A stretch of 64,000 nucleotides of DNA from Actinomadura sp. NAK00032 (GTDB lineage Bacteria; Actinomycetota; Actinomycetes; Streptosporangiales; Streptosporangiaceae). Of this stretch, positions 15,492-24,214 are shown piece after piece; position 1 is the first letter of the stretch; every line of letters starts with the position of its first letter. Position numbers and translations under genes: made by a program. The notes beneath the pieces are model-generated. The model saw nothing but the letters and a program-made list of their open reading frames with translations. It made no database searches and had not been told where the DNA came from. The DNA lies in the NCBI RefSeq assembly GCF_013364275.1, contig NZ_CP054932.1, forward strand, positions 5,022,001 to 5,086,000. The letters run 5' to 3'.

Positions 15492-15977
15492 ATGGACGTG
15501 GGAGCCCCTGTGGAAGAGGGACATGCCGTCGCGGAAGCGGATGCCGCGTGGGCGGTGATGGAGAAGTTCTACGCGGCCGAGGCCGCGTACGTGGCCGCGG
15601 GCGGATACGGCGAAGCCGACTACGACCGGGTCGCCGAGTACCTGGACCCGGACGTCGTCCTGCACCAGGCTCCGGGCCTCCCGTTCACCGGAACCGGGAC
15701 GTGGCGGGGACGGGACGGCCTGGAGCGCTTCCTCGCCGTCTTCAGCGAACTCTGGGAGTCGATGGAGTTCCTGGAACAGGAGCACTGGGGCGACGGGAAC
15801 ACCGTGGTGGTGCGCAACCGGGTGCGCTTCCGCGCCCGGTCGACGGGCCGGGAGGCCGAGACCCTGATCGTGCAGTTGATCAAGGTCCGGGACGGTCGCA
15901 TGCTGGAGTGCCGCCCCTTCTACTGGGACCCGTCCGCCATCACCGGCGCCTGCGCCGGGCCGCCCCCGCAGGGGTGA
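15492..15977 (+). CDS. SnoaL-like (NTF2-fold) protein
   Basis: This is a 161-residue NTF2-fold protein: AWAVMEKFYAAEAAYVAAGG, a YDRVAEYLDPDVVLHQAPGLPF strand, WRGRDGLERFLAVFSELWESM, and a closing VRDGRMLECRPFYWDP. It follows the pattern of SnoaL-like and ketosteroid-isomerase-like proteins, whose substrates vary. GGGAG lies just before the ATG. It ends 28 bases before the SDR gene, so the two may be co-transcribed; the pair would fit a small hydroxy/keto metabolite pathway, but no more can be said. Confidence 0.7.
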   Translation: MDVGAPVEEGHAVAEADAAWAVMEKFYAAEAAYVAAGGYGEADYDRVAEYLDPDVVLHQAPGLPFTGTGTWRGRDGLERFLAVFSELWESMEFLEQEHWGDGNTVVVRNRVRFRARSTGREAETLIVQLIKVRDGRMLECRPFYWDPSAITGACAGPPPQG

Positions 15978-16005
15978 TCGTCGCGGCGCTGGGAACGTTC
16001 GTCCC

Positions 16006-16800
16006 ATGCGCATCGATCTCACCGGACGGACCGCCTTCGTCAGCGGCTCCACGCAGGGCATCGGCCGTGCCATCGCCGCCGGGCTGGCACGGTCCGGCGC
16101 CACCACAGTGATCAACGGCCGTTCCGAGCGGAGCGTCGAGGAGGCCCTGCGGGCGCTCCGCAACGACCTGCCGGACGCCCGGCTGCACGGCGTCGCCGCG
16201 GACGTCGCCACCGCCGAGGGCGCGCGGGCCGTCGCCGAGGCGCACCCCGGGGTGGACATCCTGGTCAACAACCTCGGCATCTTCGAGGCGCGCCCGGCGC
16301 TGGAGATCGACGACGACGAGTGGCGGCGGTACTTCGAGGTCAACGTGCTGTCGGGGGTGCGCCTCGCCCGCCGCTACCTGCCCGGCATGATCGACCGCGG
16401 CTGGGGGCGGGTGCAGTTCATCGCCAGCGACTCCGCCGTGGCGATCCCGGCGGAGATGGTGCACTACGGCATGTCGAAGACCGCGCTGCTCGCCGTCTCG
16501 CGCGGCTACGCGAAGGCCGTCGCCGGGACGGGCGTCACGGTGAACACGGTGCTGGCGGGTCCGACCCACACCGGCGGCGTCGAGGACTTCGTGGCCGACA
16601 TGGTCGGCGACGACCTGCCCTGGGACGAGCGGCAGCGCCGCTTCATGGCCGAGCACCGCCCGAACTCGCTGCTGCGGCGGCTCATCGAGCCGGAGGAGAT
16701 CGCGAACATGGTCGTCTACCTCGGCTCCGACCACGCGTCCGCCACGACGGGAGGCGCGCTCCGGGTGGACGGCGGCTACGTCGACGCGATCCTGCCCTGA
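16006..16800 (+). CDS. Short-chain dehydrogenase/reductase (SDR)
   Basis: This 264-residue classical SDR shows TAFVSGSTQGIGRAIAAGL (cofactor loop TGxxxGxG type with Ser), DVATAEGARAV, LVNNLGIFEARP (NNxG), catalytic Ser in FIASDSAVAIP and YGMSK (Tyr/Lys, with Tyr in HYGMSKTAL), and a C-terminal GGALRVDGGYVDA. An Arg after the first strand (NGRSERS) favours NADPH. The substrate is unknown. The last 25 bases overlap the 3' end of the convergent kinase gene. Confidence 0.88.
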   Translation: MRIDLTGRTAFVSGSTQGIGRAIAAGLARSGATTVINGRSERSVEEALRALRNDLPDARLHGVAADVATAEGARAVAEAHPGVDILVNNLGIFEARPALEIDDDEWRRYFEVNVLSGVRLARRYLPGMIDRGWGRVQFIASDSAVAIPAEMVHYGMSKTALLAVSRGYAKAVAGTGVTVNTVLAGPTHTGGVEDFVADMVGDDLPWDERQRRFMAEHRPNSLLRRLIEPEEIANMVVYLGSDHASATTGGALRVDGGYVDAILP

Positions 16801-17348
16801 GGCCCGAGGGCCAGCCGGAGGCGGCCCTCGGCGAGGGCCTCCGCCACGCGGCGTTCGGTTTCGGAGGCGTCCTCGCCGGAGGTGTCCAGGACGTGCGGCT
16901 CCAGGTCGCCGAGGTCGGCGAACTGGTCCCACATCGTCAGGATCGGCGCCCGGTCGACCAGCGCGCCGGGCGCGCTGCGGCTCTGCGCGCGGGCGAGCGC
17001 GGCGTCGCGCGCCGGCCGCAGGACCGCGTAGTGGACGGGCACCCGCGGGTGGAGCCGGGCCTGCTCGCGGAAGTGGCCGAGCATCCAGGGGCCGACGATC
17101 CCGTCCACGACGGTGGTGAAGCCTCCGGCCGCGTAGGTGAACGCGGCGCCGGCGATGACGTCCATGACGGTCTCGTTCTGCGCGCGCGACGCCGGATCGT
17201 AGGGCGGGATCACCCCGGCCGCGATGTAGTGCCAGAAGTCGTCGGTGTGCAGGTGGACGGCCTTGGGGTACCGGCGGGCGATCCGCGCCGCGACCGTCGA
17301 TTTGCCCGCGCCCGGCGGGCCGGTCAGGAGGGTGACGCTGCTGGCCAT
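16776..17348 (-). CDS. P-loop kinase-like ATPase
   Basis: This 190-residue protein has a Walker A LLTGPPGAGKSTVA at the N-terminus and a HLHTDDFWHYIAAG segment after strand 2, the pattern of small-molecule or antibiotic-type kinases in the AAA_33/zeta-like group. TTVVDGIVGPWML and HYAVLRPARDAALARAQSR are the later core strands and arginine-rich lid. It would phosphorylate a small metabolite; the substrate is unknown. TAGGAT lies six bases before the ATG, with no Shine-Dalgarno site, which suggests a leaderless transcript. The 3' end overlaps the convergent SDR gene by 25 bases. Confidence 0.78.
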   Translation of the reverse strand: MASSVTLLTGPPGAGKSTVAARIARRYPKAVHLHTDDFWHYIAAGVIPPYDPASRAQNETVMDVIAGAAFTYAAGGFTTVVDGIVGPWMLGHFREQARLHPRVPVHYAVLRPARDAALARAQSRSAPGALVDRAPILTMWDQFADLGDLEPHVLDTSGEDASETERRVAEALAEGRLRLALGPQGRIAST

Positions 17349-17443
17349 GCGCCGATCCTAGGCCGGATCCGCCACGCCCAGGGTCGGTGAGTCATGGCCC
17401 GCGCGTACGCCATGAATCCAAATCCTTACGGTGAGTAACCGAC

Positions 17444-17731
17444 ATGGCGGAGGCCGGGCATGGGTCGGGGACGTCGAAACCCCCGAAGAGGAGCCGCACA
17501 TGCCAGATCGTGCCGGACCAGTACCCCGGCTACGCCCTCGGCCTCTACAACAACCACGTCGCCGACGACCAGTGGGTGGTGCCGACGCCGACCTGGGGCG
17601 GGCCGCCGACGCTCTTCCACGCCTGGTCGGCGGTGCCCACCACCATCCCGGTGGGCGAGGTCGACAAGGAGGACGCGTGGCTCGTCGGCGAGGACGCCGG
17701 TGAGCCCCCCGAACCACGCACGGCGATGTGA
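17444..17731 (+). CDS. Short hypothetical protein (possible remnant)
   Basis: This is a 95-residue reading frame with sensible codon use only from about residue 20 on. The later part (QIVPDQYPGYALGLYNNHVA, then DDQWVVPTPTWGGPPTLFH) looks like real protein sequence rich in aromatic residues and prolines, while the first 20 residues (MAEAGHGSGTSKPPKRSRTC) look like chance coding. I recognise no family. It may be a small secreted-type or enzyme fragment left from a larger gene, or a real short gene with a different start. GGTGAG is about 11 bases before the ATG. Confidence 0.35.
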   Translation: MAEAGHGSGTSKPPKRSRTCQIVPDQYPGYALGLYNNHVADDQWVVPTPTWGGPPTLFHAWSAVPTTIPVGEVDKEDAWLVGEDAGEPPEPRTAM

Positions 17732-17831
17732 CGGGCCGGCCGGACCGGATCTTCGTCCCGGTCCGGCCGGCGCCCCGGAGTCGCCGGCGTGATCGCCTTC
17801 GCGCGGCTCGGCGACGTCCCGCGTCGACCGT

Positions 17832-18611
17832 CTAGCGGTGCGTCGTCCAGGTGCGGGTGATCTCCTCGGCGGCGTCGACGACGAGGGTCCGGTAGCGGTC
17901 GATGGCCTCCGGGGTGAAGCGGTGCCGGGGCCCGCACACGCTGATGGAGCCGTGCACCTCCCCGTCCGGGCCGAACAGCGGCGCGGCGACCGAGCCCGCG
18001 TCGGCCTGGCGCTCGCCGAGGGAGACGGCGACGCCCTCCCGGACCGTCTCGGCGAGCTCGGCGCGCAGCCGGGCCTCGTCGGTGACGGTCCGGTGGGTCA
18101 TCGCCGCCAGCGGCCGGCCGAGGACCAGCTCCCGGCGCTCCGCGGGCAGGAACGCGAGGATCACCCGGCCCGAGGAGCCGGCGTGCAGCGGGAACCGGCG
18201 CCCGACCTCGACCGTCATCTTGACCTCGTGCGGGCTCTCGAACTGGTCGAGGTAGACCCGCTCGTCCCCGACGAGGCCCGACAGCGTGGTGGTCTCGCCG
18301 GTCGCGTCGCGCAGCCGCCGCAGCACGGGCGCGGCGGCGTTGCGGACGTTGAACCGGCGCAGCGCGCTCACCCCGAGCGCGACGGCGGCCGGGCCGAGCC
18401 GGTAGCCCGCCGTGCCCGCCTCCAGCATCTCGCGGGACACCAGCGACTGCAGGATGCGGTACACGACGGCCTTGGAGATGCCCAGCTCGCGGCTGATGGC
18501 GGTGACGCCGAGGTACTCCGGGCCGCCGGCGAACAGCAGCAGCACGTCGGCGACCCGCCCGGCGACCTCGGTTCCCCCCGACGGCGGCGCGGTGGCGGTC
18601 TGGTTGGTCAC
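17832..18611 (-). CDS. IclR-family regulator of the catabolic regulon
   Basis: This 259-residue protein has the winged helix (VAGRVADVLLLFAGGPEYLGV, ISRELGISKAVVYRILQSLV) and the IclR effector domain (VGRRFPLHAGSSGRVILAFL, then VREGVAVSLGERQADAGSVAAPLFG, GSISVCGP). IclR proteins sense pathway intermediates. It lies 16 bases downstream of the hydrolase gene as the last of the leftward ten-gene operon. The GTG start has no Shine-Dalgarno site, but TAGGAT lies six bases ahead of it, so it may also be transcribed on its own as a leaderless message. It is the natural candidate to bind the paired inverted repeats at 28301-28481. Confidence 0.87.
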   Translation of the reverse strand: MTNQTATAPPSGGTEVAGRVADVLLLFAGGPEYLGVTAISRELGISKAVVYRILQSLVSREMLEAGTAGYRLGPAAVALGVSALRRFNVRNAAAPVLRRLRDATGETTTLSGLVGDERVYLDQFESPHEVKMTVEVGRRFPLHAGSSGRVILAFLPAERRELVLGRPLAAMTHRTVTDEARLRAELAETVREGVAVSLGERQADAGSVAAPLFGPDGEVHGSISVCGPRHRFTPEAIDRYRTLVVDAAEEITRTWTTHR

Positions 18612-18627
18612 GCCAAGATCCTAGGGT

Positions 18628-20097
18628 TCACCGGCCGCGGCGCAGGTAGCGTCCGACGGGGTCGCCGGTCACCGCGCCGTCCTTGTACACGTGGTTGCCG
18701 CGCACGAAGGTGTCGGTGACCCGCGCGGTCATCGCGAACCCCTCGAACGGCGTGTACTCCTGCGTCGACTCGGAGTCGGCGGCGCGGACCGTCCAGTTCG
18801 CGTCGGGGTCGACCAGGGCGATGTCGGCGTCGAAGCCCTCGGCGATGGTGCCCTTGTTGACCAGCCCGTAGCGGCGGGCCGGGTTCCAGGAGGTGAGCCG
18901 GGCGACCTGCTGGAGCGGCAGGCCGCGCTTGAGGCCCTCGCCGACCAGGCCGGGCAGCAGGTACTCGGCACCGCCGAACCCGGACTTGGCGAGGAAGATG
19001 TCGTCGCGGTCGGCGCCGAACTTCATCTCGTCGCGGCAGCAGGCGTGGTCGCTGACGACCCAGTCGACCTCCCCGGCCAGGACGTGCCGCCACAGCGCCT
19101 CGACGTCGGCGCGGTCGCGCAGCGGCGGGTTGACCTTGCCGCCGAGGCCGTGCGCGGTGTCGACGTCGGCGAGCAGGTGCCCGATGGTGACCTCGCGGCG
19201 GAAGTCGATGTGCGGGAACGCACCCGCCATGGTGAGGGCGGCCGACAGCGCCTTCTCCGACGACAGGTGCAGCAGGTTGATGTTGGGCAGGCCCGTCTCG
19301 TGCGCGAGGTAGGAGGCGATCGTGACGGCGAGGCCCTCCGAGTGCGGCGGGCGGGACGCGCTGTAGGCGCGCAGGCCGGTCAGGTTCCCCTCCCGCTCGA
19401 CCATCTTGGTGTAGGCGGTCATGATCTCGGCGGTCTCGCAGTGCAGCGACAGCGAGATGTGCGGGGCGTAGTCGGCGAGCTGCTCGCGGGCCCGCTGGAC
19501 GCCGCGCATGACGAACTCGAAGTGCGCGATGTCGTAGCGCTCGTCCGGCGGGGTCATGAGGAAGTCGCTCTGGCTGGACGAGCGGCCGTGCAGCCCGTGG
19601 CTCCCGTAGAACATGAAGATCTTGAACGAGGTGACGCCGTGCTCCTCGACGAGGTAGGGGATCTCGTCGATGTGCTCGGCCATCATCGGCGCCAGGTGGA
19701 AGGCGTAGTCGACGTAGGCGTTGCCCTGCGCGGCGCTCAGCACCTCGGGGAAGAACTCCCGGTACGGCCCGCCCTTGTTCAGGTAGTACTGGCCGGTGCG
19801 CATGTAGGTCAGCGCGGTGGTGACGCCGCCCTGGGCGCTGGCGCGGCTCTCGGTGCGGGAGTCGGTGGCCAGCTCGTTGTAGATGCCCCAGTGCTGGTGG
19901 GCGTCCACGACGCCGGGGAACGCGAGGCGCCCGCCCCCGTCGACCACGGTGGCGGCGTCGTCGCCGGGCAGGTCCGGCGCGATCCGGACGATCGTGCCGT
20001 CGTTGACGGCGATGTCCGCGCGCTCCGGCTCGGTGCCGTCGGGGGCGTCGGGGCGGACCACCCGCACGTTCTTCAGCAGCAGTTCGGTCGTGGCCAT
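18628..20097 (-). CDS. Dihydropyrimidinase/hydantoinase-like cyclic amidohydrolase
   Basis: This 489-residue protein is in the amidohydrolase superfamily, dihydroorotase/hydantoinase group. Metal-site residues appear in order: His67 and His69 in VVDAHQHWG, a carbamylatable Lys159 in TSFKIFMFY, His219 in LSLHCET, His277 in NLLHLSS and Asp350 in VVSDHACC. NPARRYGLVNKGTIAEGFDADI is the typical C-terminal return to the small beta domain. Such enzymes hydrolyse a cyclic amide such as hydantoin, dihydropyrimidine, allantoin or a related imide. VDAHQHWG instead of the usual VDxHxH with a second small residue and the long FYGSHGLHGRSSS loop suggest a divergent substrate. It starts ten bases after the flavin dehydrogenase stop. 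Confidence 0.86.
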   Translation of the reverse strand: MATTELLLKNVRVVRPDAPDGTEPERADIAVNDGTIVRIAPDLPGDDAATVVDGGGRLAFPGVVDAHQHWGIYNELATDSRTESRASAQGGVTTALTYMRTGQYYLNKGGPYREFFPEVLSAAQGNAYVDYAFHLAPMMAEHIDEIPYLVEEHGVTSFKIFMFYGSHGLHGRSSSQSDFLMTPPDERYDIAHFEFVMRGVQRAREQLADYAPHISLSLHCETAEIMTAYTKMVEREGNLTGLRAYSASRPPHSEGLAVTIASYLAHETGLPNINLLHLSSEKALSAALTMAGAFPHIDFRREVTIGHLLADVDTAHGLGGKVNPPLRDRADVEALWRHVLAGEVDWVVSDHACCRDEMKFGADRDDIFLAKSGFGGAEYLLPGLVGEGLKRGLPLQQVARLTSWNPARRYGLVNKGTIAEGFDADIALVDPDANWTVRAADSESTQEYTPFEGFAMTARVTDTFVRGNHVYKDGAVTGDPVGRYLRRGR

Positions 20098-20107
20098 GGC
20101 GTACTCC

Positions 20108-21517
20108 TCAATTCTCGCGGGTGGTCGTGCGGCGGGCGGTCCGGTCGCGGGCGCTCTGGTCGCGCGCGACGGCGCCGGCCGCCAGGTAGGCGAGCCCGAA
20201 GGCGGGCAGCAGGCCGTTGCCGGGCAGGTAGCCGTCGGCGCCGTGGCCGGAGATCCCGGCGGCGGCGCCGCCCGCCGCGTACAGGCCGGGGATCGGCCGG
20301 TCGCCGGTGTCGACGACGGCGGCGTCCTCGTTGACGATCAGGCCGCCCTGGGTGTGGAAGAGGGCGGGGACGACCCGGACGGCGGCGTAGGGCGCGGCGA
20401 GGGGCCGCTCCCAGTGGGTGCGTCCGTGCTCGTCGGGGCGCTCGCCGCGGGCCGCGGCGGCACTGGCGGCCAGTTCCGCGGCGAGGGCGTCCGGCGGCAG
20501 GCCGGTGGCCTTGGCGAGGGCCTCGGCGTCGGCGGCCCGGACGAGGACGCCCGACTCGACGGTGTCGCGGTAGTCCTTGAACTCCTGGCAATGCTCGTGG
20601 ACCGTCTCGTCCAGGACGATCCAGCCGGTGGAGCCGGGCCGGGCGGCGAGTTCGGCGGCGTACTCGGAGTAGCCGCGGGTCTCGTCGCCGAACCGGCGGC
20701 CGCCGAGGTCCACCATGACCGCGCCGTGGATGATCGTGGCCCAGCCGACGAGGGTGCCGGCGCCGGCGGCGATGGCGCCGTGCCCCTGGTAGGCGTCGAG
20801 GTAGCCGGTGGCGGCGCCGAGGCCGCCGCCGATGCGCAGCGCGTCGCCGAGCGACTGGTCGCCGCCCTGGTAGTGGGCGCCGGCGATCTCGGGGACGTGC
20901 CGTTCGACGAGGCCGCGGTCGGCGCCGAAGCCGTTGGTGGCGAGCAGCACCGCGCCGGTGGGGATCTCCTCGGTCGTCCCGTCCGGGTACTGGACGACGG
21001 CGGCGCGCACCGCCCCGTCCGGGCCGGTCGCCACGTCGGCGAGCCGCGCCGGGACGAGCAGGTCGATGCCGGGGTGCGCGCGGACGCGCCGGGCGAGGTG
21101 GTCGATCACGCTCGACCCGTGCCGCCCCGGGACCGAGTGGCAGCGCGTGACGGAGTGCCCGGGGTAGTTGAAGTCGGTCACCAGGGACAGCGGCAGCTCC
21201 ACCGAGTCGGCGAGCCACTCCACGAGCGGGCCGCTGACCTCGGCGAGGGTGCGGGCGAGCCGGGCGTCGGCGCTGCCCTTGGTCTTGGCCATGATGTCGG
21301 CGACGAACTGGTCCGGGGAGTCGTAGACGCCCTCGGCCGCCTGCCAGCGCGAGCCCGCGCCGGGGAACATCGCGGTCGACATCGAGGTGTTGTTGCCGCG
21401 CCGGAAGTGCTCGCTGGCCTCCACGACGACCACGCTGAGGCCGAGTTCGGCGGCGCGCAGCGCGCCGGCGAGGCCGCCGCCGGCGCCCGCGACGACGAGG
21501 TCGGGTCCGTCGGTCAC
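20108..21517 (-). CDS. FAD-dependent dehydrogenase of the fumarate reductase/ketosteroid dehydrogenase type
   Basis: This 469-residue flavoprotein has the FAD loop DLVVAGAGGGLAGALRAAELG, then SVVVVEASEHFRRGNN, and the C-terminal FAD motif GLYAAGGAAAGISGHGADGYLPGNGL. The middle capping domain carries GGLIVNEDAAVVD, a substrate-side signature of the succinate dehydrogenase/fumarate reductase flavoprotein family. It could add or remove a double bond next to a carboxyl or keto group. No export signal or heme motif is visible, so it is soluble. It is translationally coupled by GTGA to the racemase homologue upstream. In the regulon it may prepare the ring compound or reduce an unsaturated intermediate (inference). 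Confidence 0.83.
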   Translation of the reverse strand: MTDGPDLVVAGAGGGLAGALRAAELGLSVVVVEASEHFRRGNNTSMSTAMFPGAGSRWQAAEGVYDSPDQFVADIMAKTKGSADARLARTLAEVSGPLVEWLADSVELPLSLVTDFNYPGHSVTRCHSVPGRHGSSVIDHLARRVRAHPGIDLLVPARLADVATGPDGAVRAAVVQYPDGTTEEIPTGAVLLATNGFGADRGLVERHVPEIAGAHYQGGDQSLGDALRIGGGLGAATGYLDAYQGHGAIAAGAGTLVGWATIIHGAVMVDLGGRRFGDETRGYSEYAAELAARPGSTGWIVLDETVHEHCQEFKDYRDTVESGVLVRAADAEALAKATGLPPDALAAELAASAAAARGERPDEHGRTHWERPLAAPYAAVRVVPALFHTQGGLIVNEDAAVVDTGDRPIPGLYAAGGAAAGISGHGADGYLPGNGLLPAFGLAYLAAGAVARDQSARDRTARRTTTREN

Positions 21518-22170
21518 GCTGCTCCCTCCGCGGTCATGAGCTTCAGGGCGAGGGCCGTCGGGTCGACGACGCGGGCCGCGAGCCGGTCCTGCCCGACGTC
21601 GACGGCCGAGCAGCCGTTGATCACGGCCGCGGCGCCGGCGGCGGCGAGCGCCGCCACGGCCTCGCCGAGGGCGGCGTTCCAGGCGGCGGCGTCGGCGACG
21701 GCGTCGAAGGGCAGCTCCAGTACCGCGATCCCGGCGACGTACTCGTCCAGGCCGTAGCCCTTGAGGCGGCGGCCCAGCTCCGCGCCGATCGCCTCGTTCC
21801 GCACCACAGCACCAAACCGAACATTCATCGCCGAAAGGTGCATACTACTCAGCTTCAGCAGGCCGATCGGCCGTACGCCCTGGTCAGGGCCGGTGCCCGG
21901 ACCGGACGGGCCGTCCGGGACGGCCGGGTCGAGCACGCAGTCGGGGAAGGCGAGGTCCCACCCGTCCCCGGCCCGCGCCAGCGCGGCGGCGACCTCCCGC
22001 TCGGAGGCGCGGATCGCCGCCTCGTCGTCCAGCGCGCCGGGCGCGGCCGGGCCGACGTCGCGCAGCTCGACGGTCAGGCCCGGCGGGGCCAGCCGGTCGT
22101 AGCGGGCCTGCCGCCGCCGGATCTCCTCCGGCGGCAGATGGATCGGCGTCACGGCCAGGGCGCGCGTCAC
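21514..22170 (-). CDS. Asp/Glu/hydantoin racemase-family protein (first copy)
   Basis: This 218-residue protein fits the aspartate/glutamate racemase superfamily in its hydantoin-racemase-like form. Two cysteines are at the expected sites: Cys78 in DLAFPDCVLDP and Cys187 in AAVINGCSAVD. The family includes hydantoin racemases, maleate cis-trans isomerase, allantoin racemase and arylmalonate decarboxylase, all acting next to a carboxyl or carbonyl through one or two cysteines. Next to a hydantoinase-like hydrolase, a hydantoin-type racemase or a maleate-type isomerase is plausible. The GTG start overlaps the upstream MmgE/PrpD stop and its stop overlaps the downstream gene. It shares little sequence with the second copy at 32776. 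Confidence 0.72.
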   Translation of the reverse strand: MTRALAVTPIHLPPEEIRRRQARYDRLAPPGLTVELRDVGPAAPGALDDEAAIRASEREVAAALARAGDGWDLAFPDCVLDPAVPDGPSGPGTGPDQGVRPIGLLKLSSMHLSAMNVRFGAVVRNEAIGAELGRRLKGYGLDEYVAGIAVLELPFDAVADAAAWNAALGEAVAALAAAGAAAVINGCSAVDVGQDRLAARVVDPTALALKLMTAEGAA

Positions 22171-23513
22171 TTCGGCTCCTTCGTCTCGTCGCCGGCGAGG
22201 CCGCGCAGGCGCTCCCCGGCATGGTCCAGGCCCGGCAGCTCGCGGGAGAGCGCCGCCGCCCGGTCGATCAGTTCCTCGCGTCCCGGCAGCCACCGGCGCA
22301 GCATGGCCAGGACGTCCCCCTCTCCCAGGGGCCGGTGGTCGGCGTCGCCGACCGGGTTCGGGACCTCGCGGGTCCGGCGCGTCCCGTCGTCCAGCTCGAC
22401 GGTGACTCGGGCGGCGCGCTCGTCCGGCAGCCGCGCGGTCAGGTCGCCCGCCTCGGCCAGCCGGACCCGCCGCGCCAGCGCCCGCAGGGCCGGGTCGGCG
22501 AGGTCGGCGCCGGGCGCGACCTCGCCGTGCAGCAGCGCGGCGGCGACGGCGAACGGCGTGGAGAACATCGCCGACAGCCGGTTGTCCCACTCCGGCGACG
22601 CCAGCCCGGCGCCGAGCGCGTGCGTCTCGACCAGCACGCCGCTGATCCGGGACGGGTCGAGCCCGCCGCGCAGGCCGAGGACGGCGTCGGCGGCGGGATG
22701 GGTGAACGAGCAGGACGCGTGCCGCTTGAAGTAGCCGCGCGTGATGTCCCAGCGCTCGCCGAGCCCGCCGGTCAGCTCGGCCGGGTCGAACTCGCCGAGC
22801 AGGGTGCCGAGCGACAGCGCGGCGGTACCGGTGTTGCGGGCGAGCCCGGCCGCCGCCATCCGCGCCGCGGCCAGGCCCGACATGTTGGACGCGCCCATCC
22901 AGGCGTCCCGCACCGGGTTCCCGTCCGTCGCCGAGGCGAAGTGCCCGGCGACCGGCAGGCCGGCGCCGGTGTCGATCGCGGCCGCGACGGCGTCCGGGCC
23001 GAGGCCCAGCAGCCGCGCGCAGCCTGCGGCGGCGCCCGCGACGCCCCAGCTTCCGTGCGGGTGCGCGCCCGGCCGCAGCCGGGCCGCCCGCCCGAACCGG
23101 GACGCCGTCTCGTAGGCGGCGAGCAGCGCCGCCGCCGTGTCCGGGCCGGAGGCGTCCCGCTCGGCCGCCAGCGCCAGCACGGCCGGGAAGCCGTGCGCCG
23201 CGGGATGCCCCTTGGCGTACTTGTTGCCCTCGTCCAGCTCCAGGCAGACGAGCGCCACGGCGTTCAGCCAGGCGGCGGCGTCGACCGAGGCGCACCGCCC
23301 CGCCCCGATCAGCGGCGCGGGCCCGCCGGGGGCGTCCCACGCCGCGCGCAGCGCGCGCGTCTCCGCCAGCCCGGCGCCGAGCGCCGTCACGCCGATCGCG
23401 TCGAGCAGGACCAGGGAGAGCCGGTCGAGCACCGGGCCCGGCACGTCCGCGACGTCCAGTCCCGCGACCCACTCCCCCAGCCGGGCCGTCGCGGCCCCCG
23501 TGTCCACGTCCAT
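22167..23513 (-). CDS. MmgE/PrpD-family protein (first copy)
   Basis: This 448-residue MmgE/PrpD protein has the family marks LVLLDAIGVTALGAG, WLNAVALVCLELDEGNKYAKGHPAAH (usually a HxxDxDDxH-type stretch), RPGAHPHGSWGVAGAAAG and YFKRHASCSFTHPAADAV. PrpD-type proteins hydrate, isomerise or decarboxylate small di- and tricarboxylates (2-methylcitrate dehydratase, cis-aconitate decarboxylase, iminodisuccinate epimerase). Here the metal-free acid/base residues may be His in GHPAAHG and Lys/His in FKRHASC. The ATG overlaps the LivF stop by one base (TGATG); a TTG one codon upstream is possible. It is coupled to the racemase homologue downstream. Confidence 0.82.
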   Translation of the reverse strand: MDVDTGAATARLGEWVAGLDVADVPGPVLDRLSLVLLDAIGVTALGAGLAETRALRAAWDAPGGPAPLIGAGRCASVDAAAWLNAVALVCLELDEGNKYAKGHPAAHGFPAVLALAAERDASGPDTAAALLAAYETASRFGRAARLRPGAHPHGSWGVAGAAAGCARLLGLGPDAVAAAIDTGAGLPVAGHFASATDGNPVRDAWMGASNMSGLAAARMAAAGLARNTGTAALSLGTLLGEFDPAELTGGLGERWDITRGYFKRHASCSFTHPAADAVLGLRGGLDPSRISGVLVETHALGAGLASPEWDNRLSAMFSTPFAVAAALLHGEVAPGADLADPALRALARRVRLAEAGDLTARLPDERAARVTVELDDGTRRTREVPNPVGDADHRPLGEGDVLAMLRRWLPGREELIDRAAALSRELPGLDHAGERLRGLAGDETKEPK

Positions 23514-24214
23514 CAAAGCCCCAGGTACGCCTTCCTGACCTCGGCCGACCCGGCCAGCTCGTCACCGGTCCCGTGCAGGACGGTCGAGCCGCTCTCCAGC
23601 ACGTAGGCGCGGTCGGCGATGCCGAGGGCCTGCTTGGCGTTCTGCTCCACCAGCAGCACCGCGACGCCGGTGTCGCGGATCCGCTTGACCGCGTCGAGCA
23701 TCGCCCACGTCAGCTTGGGCGACAGGCCGGTGGACGGCTCGTCCAGCATGAGCAGCTTCGGCCGGGCCATCAGCGCGCGGCCGATCGCGAGCATCTGCTG
23801 CTGCCCGCCGCTGAAGGTCTGCGCGACCTGCCCGCGGCGCTCGGCGAGGACGGGGAACAGCGCGAACACCTCGCGCATCGCCGCCTCGACCTCGCCGTGC
23901 GGGCGGGTCCAGGCGCCCATCCGCAGGTTCTCCTCGACGGTGAGGGTGCCGAACAGGGCGCGGTCCTCGGGGACGTGCACGAGCCCGTCGCGGACGAGCT
24001 TGTCGGGGCGGCGCCCGGCGGTGGACTCGCCCGCGAACGTGATCGTCCCGGACGTCGGCCGCAGCTGCCCGCACACCGCGCGCAGCGTCGTGGTCTTCCC
24101 CGCGCCGTTCGCGCCGACGAGCGCGACGATCTCGCCCTCGCCGAGCGTCAGGTCGATGTCGTGCAGGATCTGCATGCGCCCGTAGCCGGCGCAGAGCCGC
24201 TCAAGCTTCAGCAT
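23513..24214 (-). CDS. Branched-chain-type ABC importer ATPase (LivF-like)
   Basis: This 233-residue ABC ATPase has Walker A LVGANGAGKTTTL, signature TFSGGQQQMLAIGRALM, Walker B LLMLDEPSTGLSP and switch His region LLVEQNAKQAL. ATPases of this length with VPEDRALFGTLTVEENL are LivF. It pairs with LivG to drive import of amino acids, urea, carboxylates or amides. Its start lies inside the end of the LivG gene (14-base overlap), so the two are coupled. Placed in a degradation operon, it takes up the pathway substrate. Confidence 0.92.
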   Translation of the reverse strand: MLKLERLCAGYGRMQILHDIDLTLGEGEIVALVGANGAGKTTTLRAVCGQLRPTSGTITFAGESTAGRRPDKLVRDGLVHVPEDRALFGTLTVEENLRMGAWTRPHGEVEAAMREVFALFPVLAERRGQVAQTFSGGQQQMLAIGRALMARPKLLMLDEPSTGLSPKLTWAMLDAVKRIRDTGVAVLLVEQNAKQALGIADRAYVLESGSTVLHGTGDELAGSAEVRKAYLGL

